A stretch of DNA of 7,559 nt, taken from NCBI GenBank assembly GCA_016765235.1, contig JAESQH010000162.1, positions 1-7,559 of the forward strand, written 5' to 3'. How positions within the stretch are numbered: position 1 is the first letter of the stretch; each line of letters starts with the position of its first letter. Positions 1 to 7,488 of this stretch are shown here, one piece after another. The translations under genes and the position numbers were made by a program. Source of the DNA: Paracoccaceae bacterium. Its GTDB lineage: Bacteria > Pseudomonadota > Alphaproteobacteria > Rhodobacterales > Rhodobacteraceae. A model generated the notes under the pieces. That model ran no database searches and was not told the DNA's origin. It was given only the letters and a program-made list of their open reading frames with translations.

Positions 1-963
1 TTGCGCCAGTTCCCCACCGATATAGGTTAGCGCCATCAGTAACCCGGCCAGCACAATGCCGATAGGGTTAAGGCGGCCAAGGAAGGCCACGATGATCGCC
101 GTAAAACCATATCCGACGGGGAAGTTGGTGGTCAGCTTGCCCGCAGGCCCTGTGACCTCGAACAAGCCTGCCATACCAGCCAGTGCGCCGGAAATGCCCA
201 GCGTAACCGCCACGATAATCGCGGGGTTAACACCTGCGAATTTCGCCGCACGCGGGGATTCACCGGTTAGGCGGATCTGGAACCCCAGCAAATGCCGCTC
301 CATCATCACATACGCTGCAATCACCAAGCCAAGGGCTACCAGCACGCCTGCATGCATCCCCAGCGGTTCGTAAACCATCGGCAGCGTCGTGCTATCCACA
401 CCTGTGAAACTACGCGATTCAGGAAAGCCGAAACCGTCAGGGTTTTTCAACGGCCCCGTCACCATCGCTGCCAAGAAATTATACGCCACGTAAACCAGCA
501 TCAACGACACCAAAATCTCGTTAGTGTTGAATTTTATTTTCAGGAGCGCGGGTATCATCGCCCAAGCCATGCCGCCAAGTGCACCTGCGATAGTCATCAA
601 GGGCAGCACCCAGATGCCATCCGCCGGATAAAGCGCCAAACCGACAGCGCCGCCTGCAATGGCCCCCATTACGAACTGGCCCTCAGCACCAATGTTCCAG
701 ACACCTGCGCGAAAACCGATACTTAGACCGGTTGCGATCAGGATTAACGGGCCAGCTTTGACCATTAATTGAGATCGGGAATACGGTCCGAAAGTTTCAT
801 GGAAAAACGGATCAAGGAAGATGATCTTGATCGCCTCAAACGGGTTTTGCCCCATAAATGCGAACAGAACACCGCCCATTACCATCGTGATTGCCACCGC
901 CAATATGGGTGTCAGCCACCGCATGATTTTTGAGGGCTGCTGTCTTGGTTCAAGTCTAAGCAT
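1..963 (-). CDS. ABC transporter permease, BMP/Nup (simple sugar/nucleoside) type, first permease; C-terminus cut by window edge
   Basis: This is an inner-membrane permease subunit of a nucleoside/purine-type ABC importer, working with the ATPase encoded just upstream. The frame is open from the ATG at 963 to base 1, giving 321 residues with no stop. Family members are usually about 350-370 residues, so only the last few tens are missing. Hydrophobic segments lie at roughly residues 16-37, 66-84, 96-113, 118-140, 148-168, 203-220, 246-268 and 284-317. The family signature GFRAGVWNIGAEGQ is at residues 83-96. The cytoplasmic coupling loop GESPRAAKFAGVN is at 234-246, equivalent to the EAA loop. 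The start is supported by GGAGGAG seven bases upstream; Met14 is possible but has no ribosome site. It overlaps the ATPase gene by 8 bases. Family-level function is secure (YufP-like, BPD_transp_2 fold). The substrate is inferred from the xdh context. A second permease (YufQ-like) probably follows off the window. Confidence 0.93.
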   Translation of the reverse strand, partial: MLRLEPRQQPSKIMRWLTPILAVAITMVMGGVLFAFMGQNPFEAIKIIFLDPFFHETFGPYSRSQLMVKAGPLILIATGLSIGFRAGVWNIGAEGQFVMGAIAGGAVGLALYPADGIWVLPLMTIAGALGGMAWAMIPALLKIKFNTNEILVSLMLVYVAYNFLAAMVTGPLKNPDGFGFPESRSFTGVDSTTLPMVYEPLGMHAGVLVALGLVIAAYVMMERHLLGFQIRLTGESPRAAKFAGVNPAIIVAVTLGISGALAGMAGLFEVTGPAGKLTTNFPVGYGFTAIIVAFLGRLNPIGIVLAGLLMALTYIGGELAQ

Positions 964-2470
964 GTGCCGACTCCTCCAGATTACCGCCCATCATCAGGCC
1001 AATTTGTTCCACGCTCATACCGGCAGCAGGGCGTGGTTTACTAAGGCGCCCCTCGGCCAGAACAGCGAAGGTGTCAGACATTTCCATCAACTCATCGAGG
1101 TCTTGGCTGATCACAAGAACCGCCGCACCTTCCGCCGCCAGTTTGCGTAACGCTTCGCGAATATCCGCCGCCGCTGCCGCATCAACACCCCAAGTCGGCT
1201 GGTTCACAACCAACACGGTGGGCTTTTGCAACACCTCGCGACCGATAACGAACTTCTGCAAGTTACCGCCTGAAAGCGAGCGCGCCGCGTTATCAATCCC
1301 CGGTGTGCGAACATCAAACTGTTCCACAATCTCGCGGGCAAAATCGTCGCGTTTGCCAAACAGCGTAAAGCCCGATTTGGTCAAACCTTGGCGGACCCGC
1401 GCGCTTAGATAAGCGTTTTCCTCAAGGCTCATGTCGGGGGCCGCCGCGTGACCCAGACGTTCTTCGGGGGCCGCCAAAAGGCCCAGCGCGCGGCGTGTCG
1501 TTGGACCCATACCGCCGATATCCACACCGCTCAGCTTCACCATTCCGGCATCCGTCGGGCGTTCACCAGACAGGGCCAGTAGCAACTCATCCTGACCGTT
1601 ACCGGCCACACCAGCCACCCCCATCACTTCACCAGCGCGAAGTTCAAGGCTGACATCTGCAAGGCTTGTCCCGAACGGGTCTAGCGATGCCAGCGTCAGG
1701 CCTTCCAGATGCAACAACGTTTTGCCCGGCGTGAATTCCCGCTCCGTTGGCATTGACAATTCACCACCGATCATCATTTCCGCCATGGATCGGGCAGTTT
1801 CTTCGGCTGGAATACAGGTATCAACCACCTTACCCATCCGCAGCACCGTTGCGTGGTCACAAAGCGATCTAATCTCGTCCAGTTTGTGACTGATATAAAG
1901 GATAGCAACCCCTTCGGAAGAAAGTTTACGAAGTGTTAAGAACAACGTCTCGACCTCTTGCGGGGTCAGAACCGACGTGGGTTCATCCATGATCAAAAGC
2001 TGTGGATTTTGCAACAAACAGCGCACGATTTCGACGCGTTGACGCTCCCCAACCGACAGGTCACCAATCAGCCGGTTCGGGTCGAGGGGCAGACCATAAG
2101 CGTTGCTGACCTCAATGATTTTCTCGTTCAATTCCGCGCGGGGCGGCGCATCTTCCATCCCGAGGATGATGTTTTCCGCCACATTCAACGCCTCGAAAAG
2201 CGAGAAATGCTGGAACACCATTCCGACGCCCAAATTGCGCGCCTCGCTGGGTTTATGGGGCATGTAATGCTCGCCGTGCAGCAGCATGTCGCCCTCGTCC
2301 GGATGTACCAGACCATAAATCATTTTCACGAGCGTCGATTTACCGGCGCCGTTTTCCCCCAGAAGCGCGTGAATTTCGCCCTTCTGAATGGTGAAGCTGA
2401 CGTTATCGTTCGCTTTCACACCGGGGTAAGATTTACTTAACCCCTTTAATTCGAGCAGCGTCTTCGTCAT
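956..2470 (-). CDS. ABC importer ATP-binding protein with two tandem nucleotide-binding domains (BMP/Nup, sugar-nucleoside type)
   Basis: This is a cytoplasmic ATPase that powers the importer whose permease follows. It has 504 residues, normal for a double-domain RbsA/YufO-like subunit. Domain 1 is complete: Walker A GENGAGKST 38-46, Q-loop Gln87, signature LSVGERQ 138-144, Walker B LLIMDEPTS 158-166, switch His195. Domain 2 keeps the signature LSGGNLQ (399-405). However, its P-loop reads GNGQDEL, without the usual Lys-Ser/Thr. Its Walker B is VLVVNQPTWGVD (419-430), with Asn-Gln in place of Asp-Glu, and the switch His is Gln (ISQDLDE). It therefore probably has one hydrolytic and one weak or regulatory ATP site, as known in related importers. 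The start ATG overlaps the xdhC stop as ATGA and has a near-ideal GGAGG site. Close relatives carry nucleosides, and some carry purine-like compounds. Purine-related uptake is my inference from the operon. Confidence 0.95.
   Translation of the reverse strand: MTKTLLELKGLSKSYPGVKANDNVSFTIQKGEIHALLGENGAGKSTLVKMIYGLVHPDEGDMLLHGEHYMPHKPSEARNLGVGMVFQHFSLFEALNVAENIILGMEDAPPRAELNEKIIEVSNAYGLPLDPNRLIGDLSVGERQRVEIVRCLLQNPQLLIMDEPTSVLTPQEVETLFLTLRKLSSEGVAILYISHKLDEIRSLCDHATVLRMGKVVDTCIPAEETARSMAEMMIGGELSMPTEREFTPGKTLLHLEGLTLASLDPFGTSLADVSLELRAGEVMGVAGVAGNGQDELLLALSGERPTDAGMVKLSGVDIGGMGPTTRRALGLLAAPEERLGHAAAPDMSLEENAYLSARVRQGLTKSGFTLFGKRDDFAREIVEQFDVRTPGIDNAARSLSGGNLQKFVIGREVLQKPTVLVVNQPTWGVDAAAAADIREALRKLAAEGAAVLVISQDLDELMEMSDTFAVLAEGRLSKPRPAAGMSVEQIGLMMGGNLEESAHA
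971..977 (-). promoter_or_regulatory. Shine-Dalgarno site of the permease gene
   Basis: On the minus strand GGAGGAG lies seven bases before the ATG at 963, inside the final codons of the ATPase gene. It decides the permease start in favour of 963 over the internal ATG at 924. It also means the permease is translated from its own strong site despite the 8-base overlap. Confidence 0.8.
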
Positions 2471-3429
2471 GCGCTCACCTCCCTTATTTTTTGTTTTTCT
2501 GCGCGGAGTTGTTCTAGCAACGCCGCGGTAACGCCGATAGCAATCGCCATCGGTTCTTTGCCCAACTCACGGTTTCCGATGGGGCAATCAAGGCGCGAGG
2601 TATCAACCCCTGCCTCGGTTAACCGCCGGATAAACCGTGTTCGTTTCGTGTCGGAGCCAATCAAACCAAGCCCGCCGAATGTGCGACTTAGCACACGTAG
2701 GCAAATCTCCAGATCAATGGAATGGGAATAGGTTAACACAATATGCTGCGCATCATCGGGCGCATAACCCACGGCATCAGCAGGATTGGCCGCCACCAGC
2801 AAATCGGCATGTGCAGGGATATCTGTCGGGAAACGGTCGCGGGCGGAATCCACCCACGTGACCCCAAAAGGCAAGCCGTCAAGTGTGGTTATCAGCGCGC
2901 GGCCAACATGTCCGGCACCGTAAATCCACAAAGGTTGTTCGGGTGTTTCCAGCGGTTCGATTAACCAGCCGTTAAGAAGGGTTAAGGCACTATTACCAAC
3001 ACCGGAGCGTATTTCGCGCAGGCGTTTCTGCACTGAAAGCGGCAAAGCAGTGGGTGCGCCGGATGTCACCGAGCGCACAAACGGGCCTTGCAGAGTTTCC
3101 AGATGGGCCAGCTCATTCTCACCGTAGCATTCCGCCAGCAAACTGACGGAGCCACCACAGCATTGCCCAAGATTTGGACCCAGCGGAATTTTGTTGAACG
3201 TCCGTAGCCAATCGCCATCCGCCTGCAACATCTTACGCGCGTCAGCCACGGCTTCATATTCCAATACACCGCCACCAATCGTGCCGAATTGTTCCGTCTC
3301 GCTCACGAGCATCGACGTTCCGGTTTCGCGCGGGGCGGAGCCTTTGTGTTCGGCAATCACCACGCGCACCACCCTACCCGCATCGCGGATAATTTGGCGC
3401 AAATGGGGAATGTCGAAGCCAGTTACCAT
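2467..3429 (-). CDS. xdhC: XdhC, xanthine dehydrogenase accessory (molybdenum cofactor maturation) protein
   Basis: In Rhodobacter capsulatus XdhC binds molybdenum cofactor, protects its sulfurated form and inserts it into XdhB; it is not part of the mature enzyme. The protein has 320 residues, close to the usual 300-330. The N-terminal XdhC/CoxI domain carries GSAPRETG (30-37), the IGGGVLEYEA stretch (51-60) and the paired cysteines QCCGG (89-93). The C-terminal Rossmann-like XdhC_C domain has the glycine-rich loop YGAGHVGRAL (170-179), the TYSHSIDLE segment (233-241), GLIGSDTKR (255-263) and the terminal CPIGN...GKEP motif (282-293). It is soluble, with no signal peptide. The ATG overlaps the xdhB stop by 7 bases, with AAAAAGG six bases upstream. 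The stop overlaps the ATPase start as ATGA. Placement straight after xdhB fits its role as dedicated chaperone. Confidence 0.95.
   Translation of the reverse strand: MVTGFDIPHLRQIIRDAGRVVRVVIAEHKGSAPRETGTSMLVSETEQFGTIGGGVLEYEAVADARKMLQADGDWLRTFNKIPLGPNLGQCCGGSVSLLAECYGENELAHLETLQGPFVRSVTSGAPTALPLSVQKRLREIRSGVGNSALTLLNGWLIEPLETPEQPLWIYGAGHVGRALITTLDGLPFGVTWVDSARDRFPTDIPAHADLLVAANPADAVGYAPDDAQHIVLTYSHSIDLEICLRVLSRTFGGLGLIGSDTKRTRFIRRLTEAGVDTSRLDCPIGNRELGKEPMAIAIGVTAALLEQLRAEKQKIREVSA
2477..2482 (-). promoter_or_regulatory. Shine-Dalgarno site of the ABC ATPase gene
   Basis: Minus-strand AAGGGAGGTGA precedes the ATG at 2470, with the GGAGG core seven bases from the start. This near-perfect anti-SD match is stronger than those of xdhC, xdhA or uraH. 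It suggests efficient independent translation of the transporter genes within the operon. Confidence 0.8.
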
Positions 3430-5702
3430 GTGATACCTTTTTCCATATCAACCGTTTTCAAAACCCGTTCAGCCGTGGCTGGCGCATCCATATCGGGGTA
3501 AGCATCCCCACAAGACGCCACCGCATCGGAAAGCGCCATGAACGCCGAAATCCCGAGGTTGAACGGTGGTTCACCCACAGCTTTGGATTTATAAATCGTA
3601 TCCTCGACGTTTTCGCCGCGTTCCCAAAGGTTAACAGTGAACTCTTTCGGGCGATCCGAACAGGCGGGGATTTTGTAGGTTGAAGGCGCGTGTGTCAAAT
3701 GACGGCCTTTATCGTCCCAGACCAACTCCTCGGTCGTTAACCATCCAGCGCCTTGCACATAAGCCCCCTCGATTTGCCCGATGTCGAGTGCGGGATTAAG
3801 CGAACGCCCAACGTCATGCAAAATATCCGTCCGCAAAATCCGGTTTTCGCCCGTTAACGTATCGATAACCACTTCCGTCACCGCCGCCCCGTAAGAGAAA
3901 TACAGGAACGGGCGGCCCTTTCCGGCAAAACGATCCCATTTGATCTTGGGTGTTTTGTAGAACCCTGTAGCCGAAAGCTGGATGCGCGCGCCGTAAGCGG
4001 CGGCGGCAAGTTCCGCGAATGTCATCGACGTTTGGCCAACATGCACGATGCCGTCTTCAAAACGCACCTCAGAAGGCTTGGCCTGCCATTGTTGCGCGGC
4101 AAATGTGACCAGACGTTCGCGGATTGTCTCGCACGCGGCCTTGCAGGCCATGCCGTTCAGATCAGCGCCGGACGACGCCGCAGTCGCGGAAGTATTGGGA
4201 ACTTTGGCCGTATCTGTCGCGGTGATTTTAACGTCCGCCAGATCAACCCCGAACACCTGCGCCGCAACTTGAGCGACCTTGGTGAACAAGCCCTGCCCCA
4301 TTTCCGTGCCGCCATGGTTCAGATGGATGGAGCCGTCAGAATACACATGCACCAACGCCCCTGCCTGATTTAGGTGGGTGAGCGTGAAAGAAATCCCGAA
4401 TTTAATCGGCGTCAACGCGATCCCGCGCTTCAGAATTGGCGAGGTTTTGTTGTATGCGGCAATCTCGGCGCGTCGCGCGATGTAATCGGATGTTTCCACC
4501 AATTCTTCAGTGATTTCCGGCATCACGTTGTCTTCAACCGTCATATGATAGGGCGTAACATTGCGATCATCGGTGCCGTAAAAATTCACACGCCGAACGT
4601 CCAGCGGATCAAGGCCGAGGTGATGGGCGATGTGATCCAGCACCCGCTCGATCCCGATAACCCCTTGTGGGCCGCCAAAGCCACGATACGCGGTATTGGA
4701 AACGGTATTGGTCTTCAAACGATGCGACAATATCCGCACGTTCGGCAGGTAATAGGCGTTATCGGCATGCAACATCGCACGGTCTGCCACGGGCAACGAC
4801 AAATCCATCGCCCAACCACATCTGACGAAATGTTCAAAAATCACAGATTGCAGGCGGCCCGTTGAGTCAAATCCGACCCTGTAATTAATGCGGAAATCAT
4901 GCCGTTTACCGGTTATAATCATGTCATCGTCACGATCATAGCGCATCTTGGCCGGACGGTTCAGACGCATCGCCACCACAGCGGAGGCCACGGCGAGCGA
5001 ATTACCCTGACTCTCCTTGCCACCAAAACCACCCCCCATACGGCGGGTTTCAACCCGCACTGCGTTCATAGGAACGCCCAGCGCTTCGGCTACTTTGTGC
5101 TGGATTTCCGTGGGATGCTGGGTGGAGGAATGGACCAGAACGTCGCCCTCATTGGGCTGTGCGGATGCGGCTTGGCCCTCAAGATAGAAATGTTCCTGCC
5201 CGCCGACTTCCATACTACCTGCAATCTGGTGTTCCGACGTGACCATCGCCCCGTCCGCATCGCCATTCTGGAAGGTCATCGCATTTTCGAGCTTGCTGTC
5301 CGCCGCCATCGCATCATCAATGCTTAATAGTGCAGGCAATTCTTCATACTGGATAGAGCCAAGTTGCGCCGCTAAACGCGCGGCGCGGTGGCTTGTCGCC
5401 ACGACCAGGAATATAGGTTGGCCGACAAAATGCACCGTTCCAGTGGCCAACATCGGTTCGTCATGGGCAGACGGGGAAACATCGTTTTCAGCCGGAAGAT
5501 CGGCAGCGGTTAACACATCGATAACACCTTCCGCCGCGCGAACCGCATCAAGGTTAACGGACGTTAACTTTGCGTGCGCCACAGTGGAGAGGCCAAACGC
5601 CAGATGCACCGGATCCGCTAGCGGGATATCATCGGTATAACGCGCCACGCCTGAAACATGGATCGGACCACTGTCGTGCGGGTTCGGTTTTGCAACACTC
5701 AT
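3423..5702 (-). CDS. xdhB: XdhB, xanthine dehydrogenase molybdopterin-binding (large) subunit
   Basis: This is the catalytic subunit that hydroxylates hypoxanthine to xanthine and xanthine to urate at a molybdenum-sulfido centre. Electrons pass to XdhA, and the enzyme is a cytoplasmic (XdhA-XdhB)2 complex. It has 759 residues against about 777 in R. capsulatus. The N-terminal a/b hammerhead covers roughly residues 15-125, followed by the two molybdopterin-binding domains. The purine-specific active site is intact. Glu230 (in GGGFGGKE) matches R. capsulatus Glu232, Arg308 (VADRAM) matches Arg310, and Glu711 (AVGEPP) matches the base Glu730. Phe342 (YRGFGGPQ) and Phe439 (SFTLTHLNQ) match the two phenylalanines that sandwich substrate (bovine 914 and 1009). 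This supports a true xanthine dehydrogenase rather than an aldehyde oxidase or CO dehydrogenase. It starts by ATGA overlap with xdhA, with GGAGG eight bases upstream. Equivalences were assigned by eye from conserved motifs. Confidence 0.98.
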   Translation of the reverse strand: MSVAKPNPHDSGPIHVSGVARYTDDIPLADPVHLAFGLSTVAHAKLTSVNLDAVRAAEGVIDVLTAADLPAENDVSPSAHDEPMLATGTVHFVGQPIFLVVATSHRAARLAAQLGSIQYEELPALLSIDDAMAADSKLENAMTFQNGDADGAMVTSEHQIAGSMEVGGQEHFYLEGQAASAQPNEGDVLVHSSTQHPTEIQHKVAEALGVPMNAVRVETRRMGGGFGGKESQGNSLAVASAVVAMRLNRPAKMRYDRDDDMIITGKRHDFRINYRVGFDSTGRLQSVIFEHFVRCGWAMDLSLPVADRAMLHADNAYYLPNVRILSHRLKTNTVSNTAYRGFGGPQGVIGIERVLDHIAHHLGLDPLDVRRVNFYGTDDRNVTPYHMTVEDNVMPEITEELVETSDYIARRAEIAAYNKTSPILKRGIALTPIKFGISFTLTHLNQAGALVHVYSDGSIHLNHGGTEMGQGLFTKVAQVAAQVFGVDLADVKITATDTAKVPNTSATAASSGADLNGMACKAACETIRERLVTFAAQQWQAKPSEVRFEDGIVHVGQTSMTFAELAAAAYGARIQLSATGFYKTPKIKWDRFAGKGRPFLYFSYGAAVTEVVIDTLTGENRILRTDILHDVGRSLNPALDIGQIEGAYVQGAGWLTTEELVWDDKGRHLTHAPSTYKIPACSDRPKEFTVNLWERGENVEDTIYKSKAVGEPPFNLGISAFMALSDAVASCGDAYPDMDAPATAERVLKTVDMEKGITW

Positions 5703-7108
5703 GCCGCGCCCCTCCCTACAATTCGGGTCTCGGTCAGCGGATTGGTGCTTTCATGGAAATATCGGCGCAAAAGATTTTGCGCGGTGCGGAGGCGATATTC
5801 TGCGGTGCCGCGCACGTCTTTAATCGGGGTGTAATCTTCTGTGAAGGCTTCGCAGGCGGTGTTGATCGTGGATTCAGTCCACGGCTGGCCGATAAGTGTC
5901 GCTTCGACGTTCGACGCGCGTTGTGGCATTGCGGCCATTCCGCCGAATGCGATGCGCGCGGCGGTAACGACGCCGCCCTCAACGGTGATATTAAAAGCGG
6001 CACACAGCGCCGAAATATCCTGATCGAAGCGTTTGGAAATTTTGTAAACGGCTAAAGTGTCAGGCTGCGCCGGAATGAACAGGCTTTCAACGAACTCGCC
6101 CGCTTTGCGATCTTGTTTGCCGTAGGAAATAAAGAAATCCTCCAACAGGATTTCGCGACGCTCCGACCCACGCCGAAGCGTCAACGTCGCGCCAAGCGCG
6201 ATCAGCGGCGGCGGACTGTCCCCTATGGGCGAGCCGTTGGCGATGTTCCCGCCAATCGTCGCCGAGTTTCGCACTTGAACGGAGCCATAACGGCGCAGCA
6301 TCTCGGCAAAGTCGGCATAGCGATCAACCATCGCGCCGCGCACACGGGCAACGGTAACGCCGGCACCAATGCGGATGCCCGCATCAGTAACGTCAATGTT
6401 CTGCAAGCCTTCAAGGCGATGCACAAACACTGTCGGCAGCAGATTACGCATAAGTTTGGTGACCCACAGGCCAAGGTCTGTCGCACCGCCAACAATCGTC
6501 GCATCAGGGTTTTCAACGTACCAATCGGCAAAACTATCAAGTGTTGCAGGTATAAACGCCCCATCCAGCGTAATATCTTCGCCAGTTATCGCGGCCAGAC
6601 GATCCGCCTCATCCGCCAGCCAATCCGGTTGGGGTAGCTTCGCGGCAGCCTCGGCCGCCCTGATGATCGGAGCATACCCGGTGCAACGGCAAAGGTTCCC
6701 CGCCAACACATCGTCAAAATCCTGCCGCCCGTCTCGGTGTGCAGTGTACATCGACATCACAAACCCCGGTGTACAGAAACCGCATTGGGAGCCGTGATAT
6801 TCCACCAACGCTTGTTGCACAGGATGCAAGCGGCCGTCAGGTGCACTGACACCTTCAACCGTGCGAATAGATTTACCGTGAAGTTGCGGTAGAAACAAAA
6901 TGCAAGCGTTCAGCGCACGGTGGGTAAGACGCCCCGACTCGAGTGCAGCGATGGACACCGTGCATGCGCCGCAGTCGCCCTCGTTACAGCCCTCTTTGGT
7001 GCCAACGAGTTTGCGGTTCTCCCGTAGGAAATCCAGCAAGGTTTCCGTTGGGTTCGGGTTGTCCAGAACCACATCTTCGCCGTTAAGAAGGAAGGTAATC
7101 TGACCCAT
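5699..7108 (-). CDS. xdhA: XdhA, xanthine dehydrogenase small subunit (two 2Fe-2S clusters and FAD)
   Basis: XdhA carries electrons from the molybdenum centre of XdhB through two 2Fe-2S clusters to FAD and then NAD+. It has 469 residues, against about 460 in R. capsulatus. The plant-ferredoxin-like domain has Cys41, Cys46, Cys49 and Cys69 (GCNEGDCGAC...C). The helical 2Fe-2S domain has Cys109, Cys112, Cys140 and Cys142 (QCGFCTPG and LCRCTGY). From about residue 185 comes the FAD domain, with VGGATDLG at 206-213 and the NGSPIGDSPP stretch, followed by the CO dehydrogenase flavoprotein C-terminal domain with SYGKQDRK. There is no Tat or Sec signal, so it is cytoplasmic. Its ATG shares one base with the uraH stop (TAATG), with a modest AGGGG site six bases upstream. 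All eight cluster ligands are present, so the gene appears intact. Confidence 0.97.
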   Translation of the reverse strand: MGQITFLLNGEDVVLDNPNPTETLLDFLRENRKLVGTKEGCNEGDCGACTVSIAALESGRLTHRALNACILFLPQLHGKSIRTVEGVSAPDGRLHPVQQALVEYHGSQCGFCTPGFVMSMYTAHRDGRQDFDDVLAGNLCRCTGYAPIIRAAEAAAKLPQPDWLADEADRLAAITGEDITLDGAFIPATLDSFADWYVENPDATIVGGATDLGLWVTKLMRNLLPTVFVHRLEGLQNIDVTDAGIRIGAGVTVARVRGAMVDRYADFAEMLRRYGSVQVRNSATIGGNIANGSPIGDSPPPLIALGATLTLRRGSERREILLEDFFISYGKQDRKAGEFVESLFIPAQPDTLAVYKISKRFDQDISALCAAFNITVEGGVVTAARIAFGGMAAMPQRASNVEATLIGQPWTESTINTACEAFTEDYTPIKDVRGTAEYRLRTAQNLLRRYFHESTNPLTETRIVGRGAA

Positions 7109-7455
7109 TAGCTGCCCCTATATGTTGAATAGCCGAATGCCGACAATAGTAACGGCACGTGGTAATGGGTGTCCTCGGCAATGCCGAACTGCAACGGGAT
7201 CACGTTAAGGAACTTTGGCGATGGCAAGTCTTGCCCAGTGCCGTCCAGATAATCGCCTGCGTGAAACACCAACTCGTATTCGCCAAACGCGAACGCATCA
7301 GGATCCAGCAACGGCGCATCACAGCGGCCATCGCTATTGGTTACCGTTTCCAACAGTTTTTCGCGGCTCTCGCCCAAACGATATAGTTCAATGCGTAAAC
7401 CTTGTGCAGGTTTTCCGAGCCCGGTGTCGAGCACATGCGTCGTAAGACGTCCCAT
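7108..7455 (-). CDS. uraH: UraH, 5-hydroxyisourate hydrolase (transthyretin-like)
   Basis: UraH hydrolyses 5-hydroxyisourate, the unstable product of urate oxidation, to OHCU (2-oxo-4-hydroxy-4-carboxy-5-ureidoimidazoline). From the ATG at 7455 it has 115 residues, the normal size of this homotetrameric enzyme. It shows the family N-terminus GRLTTHVLDT with His7, the SDGR motif with Arg44, His97 and His99 in THYHVPLLLS, and the diagnostic C-terminal YRGS (112-115). That tetrapeptide separates true hydrolases from vertebrate transthyretin. No signal peptide is seen, so it acts in the cytosol. A TTG at 7488 would add 11 unconserved residues; GGGGAAG just before the ATG at 7455 and the conserved MGRLTTH start favour 7455. 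It is the first clearly identified gene of the cluster. Its TAATG junction with xdhA ties urate formation and degradation into one transcript. Confidence 0.96.
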   Translation of the reverse strand: MGRLTTHVLDTGLGKPAQGLRIELYRLGESREKLLETVTNSDGRCDAPLLDPDAFAFGEYELVFHAGDYLDGTGQDLPSPKFLNVIPLQFGIAEDTHYHVPLLLSAFGYSTYRGS

Positions 7456-7469
7456 AACTTCCCCATTTT

Positions 7470-7488
7470 TTGATTCTTGCCTAATCAA
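7470..7488. repeat. Short inverted repeat TTGATT-N7-AATCAA upstream of uraH
   Basis: There are perfect 6-bp arms separated by 7 bases. The repeat overlaps the stop of the putative upstream gene and lies just before the uraH ribosome site. It has the overall shape of a dyad operator (it satisfies T-N11-A) but not the spacing of an FNR box (TTGAT-N4-ATCAA). It is too weak, and has no following U-run on the minus strand, to be a terminator. Function is unknown and chance occurrence is possible. Confidence 0.35.

Noticed and set aside
292..726. Plus-strand 144-codon open frame antisense to the permease
   Set aside because: It is compositionally odd (His, Arg and Cys rich), matches no family I recognise, and lies wholly opposite a well-supported gene. 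It is a frame shadow.
1958..2440. Plus-strand 160-codon open frame opposite the ABC ATPase
   Set aside because: It is antisense to the highly conserved first nucleotide-binding domain, with no independent coding evidence.
4374..4865. Plus-strand 163-codon open frame opposite xdhB
   Set aside because: It is antisense to the conserved catalytic core of xdhB. Its openness is explained by third-position bias and it shows no domain.
3423..5702. XdhB as an aldehyde oxidase, CO dehydrogenase or nicotinate-type hydroxylase
   Set aside because: The purine-orienting Glu230 and Arg308, the base Glu711 and both substrate-stacking phenylalanines are present, and the neighbours are xdhA, xdhC and uraH.
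6113..6637. Plus-strand 174-codon open frame opposite xdhA
   Set aside because: It is antisense to the FAD domain of xdhA, has no recognisable motifs and an unnatural composition.
7108..7488. uraH starting from TTG at 7488 (126 residues)
   Set aside because: The 11 extra residues are not typical of the family, overlap the stop of the upstream frame, and the ATG at 7455 has its own purine-rich site and the conserved MGRLTTH start.
7470..7488. Inverted repeat as an FNR box or intrinsic terminator
   Set aside because: FNR sites need TTGAT-N4-ATCAA, whereas here the spacing is nine. As a terminator the stem is only 6 AT-rich pairs and is followed on the minus strand by A residues, not T.
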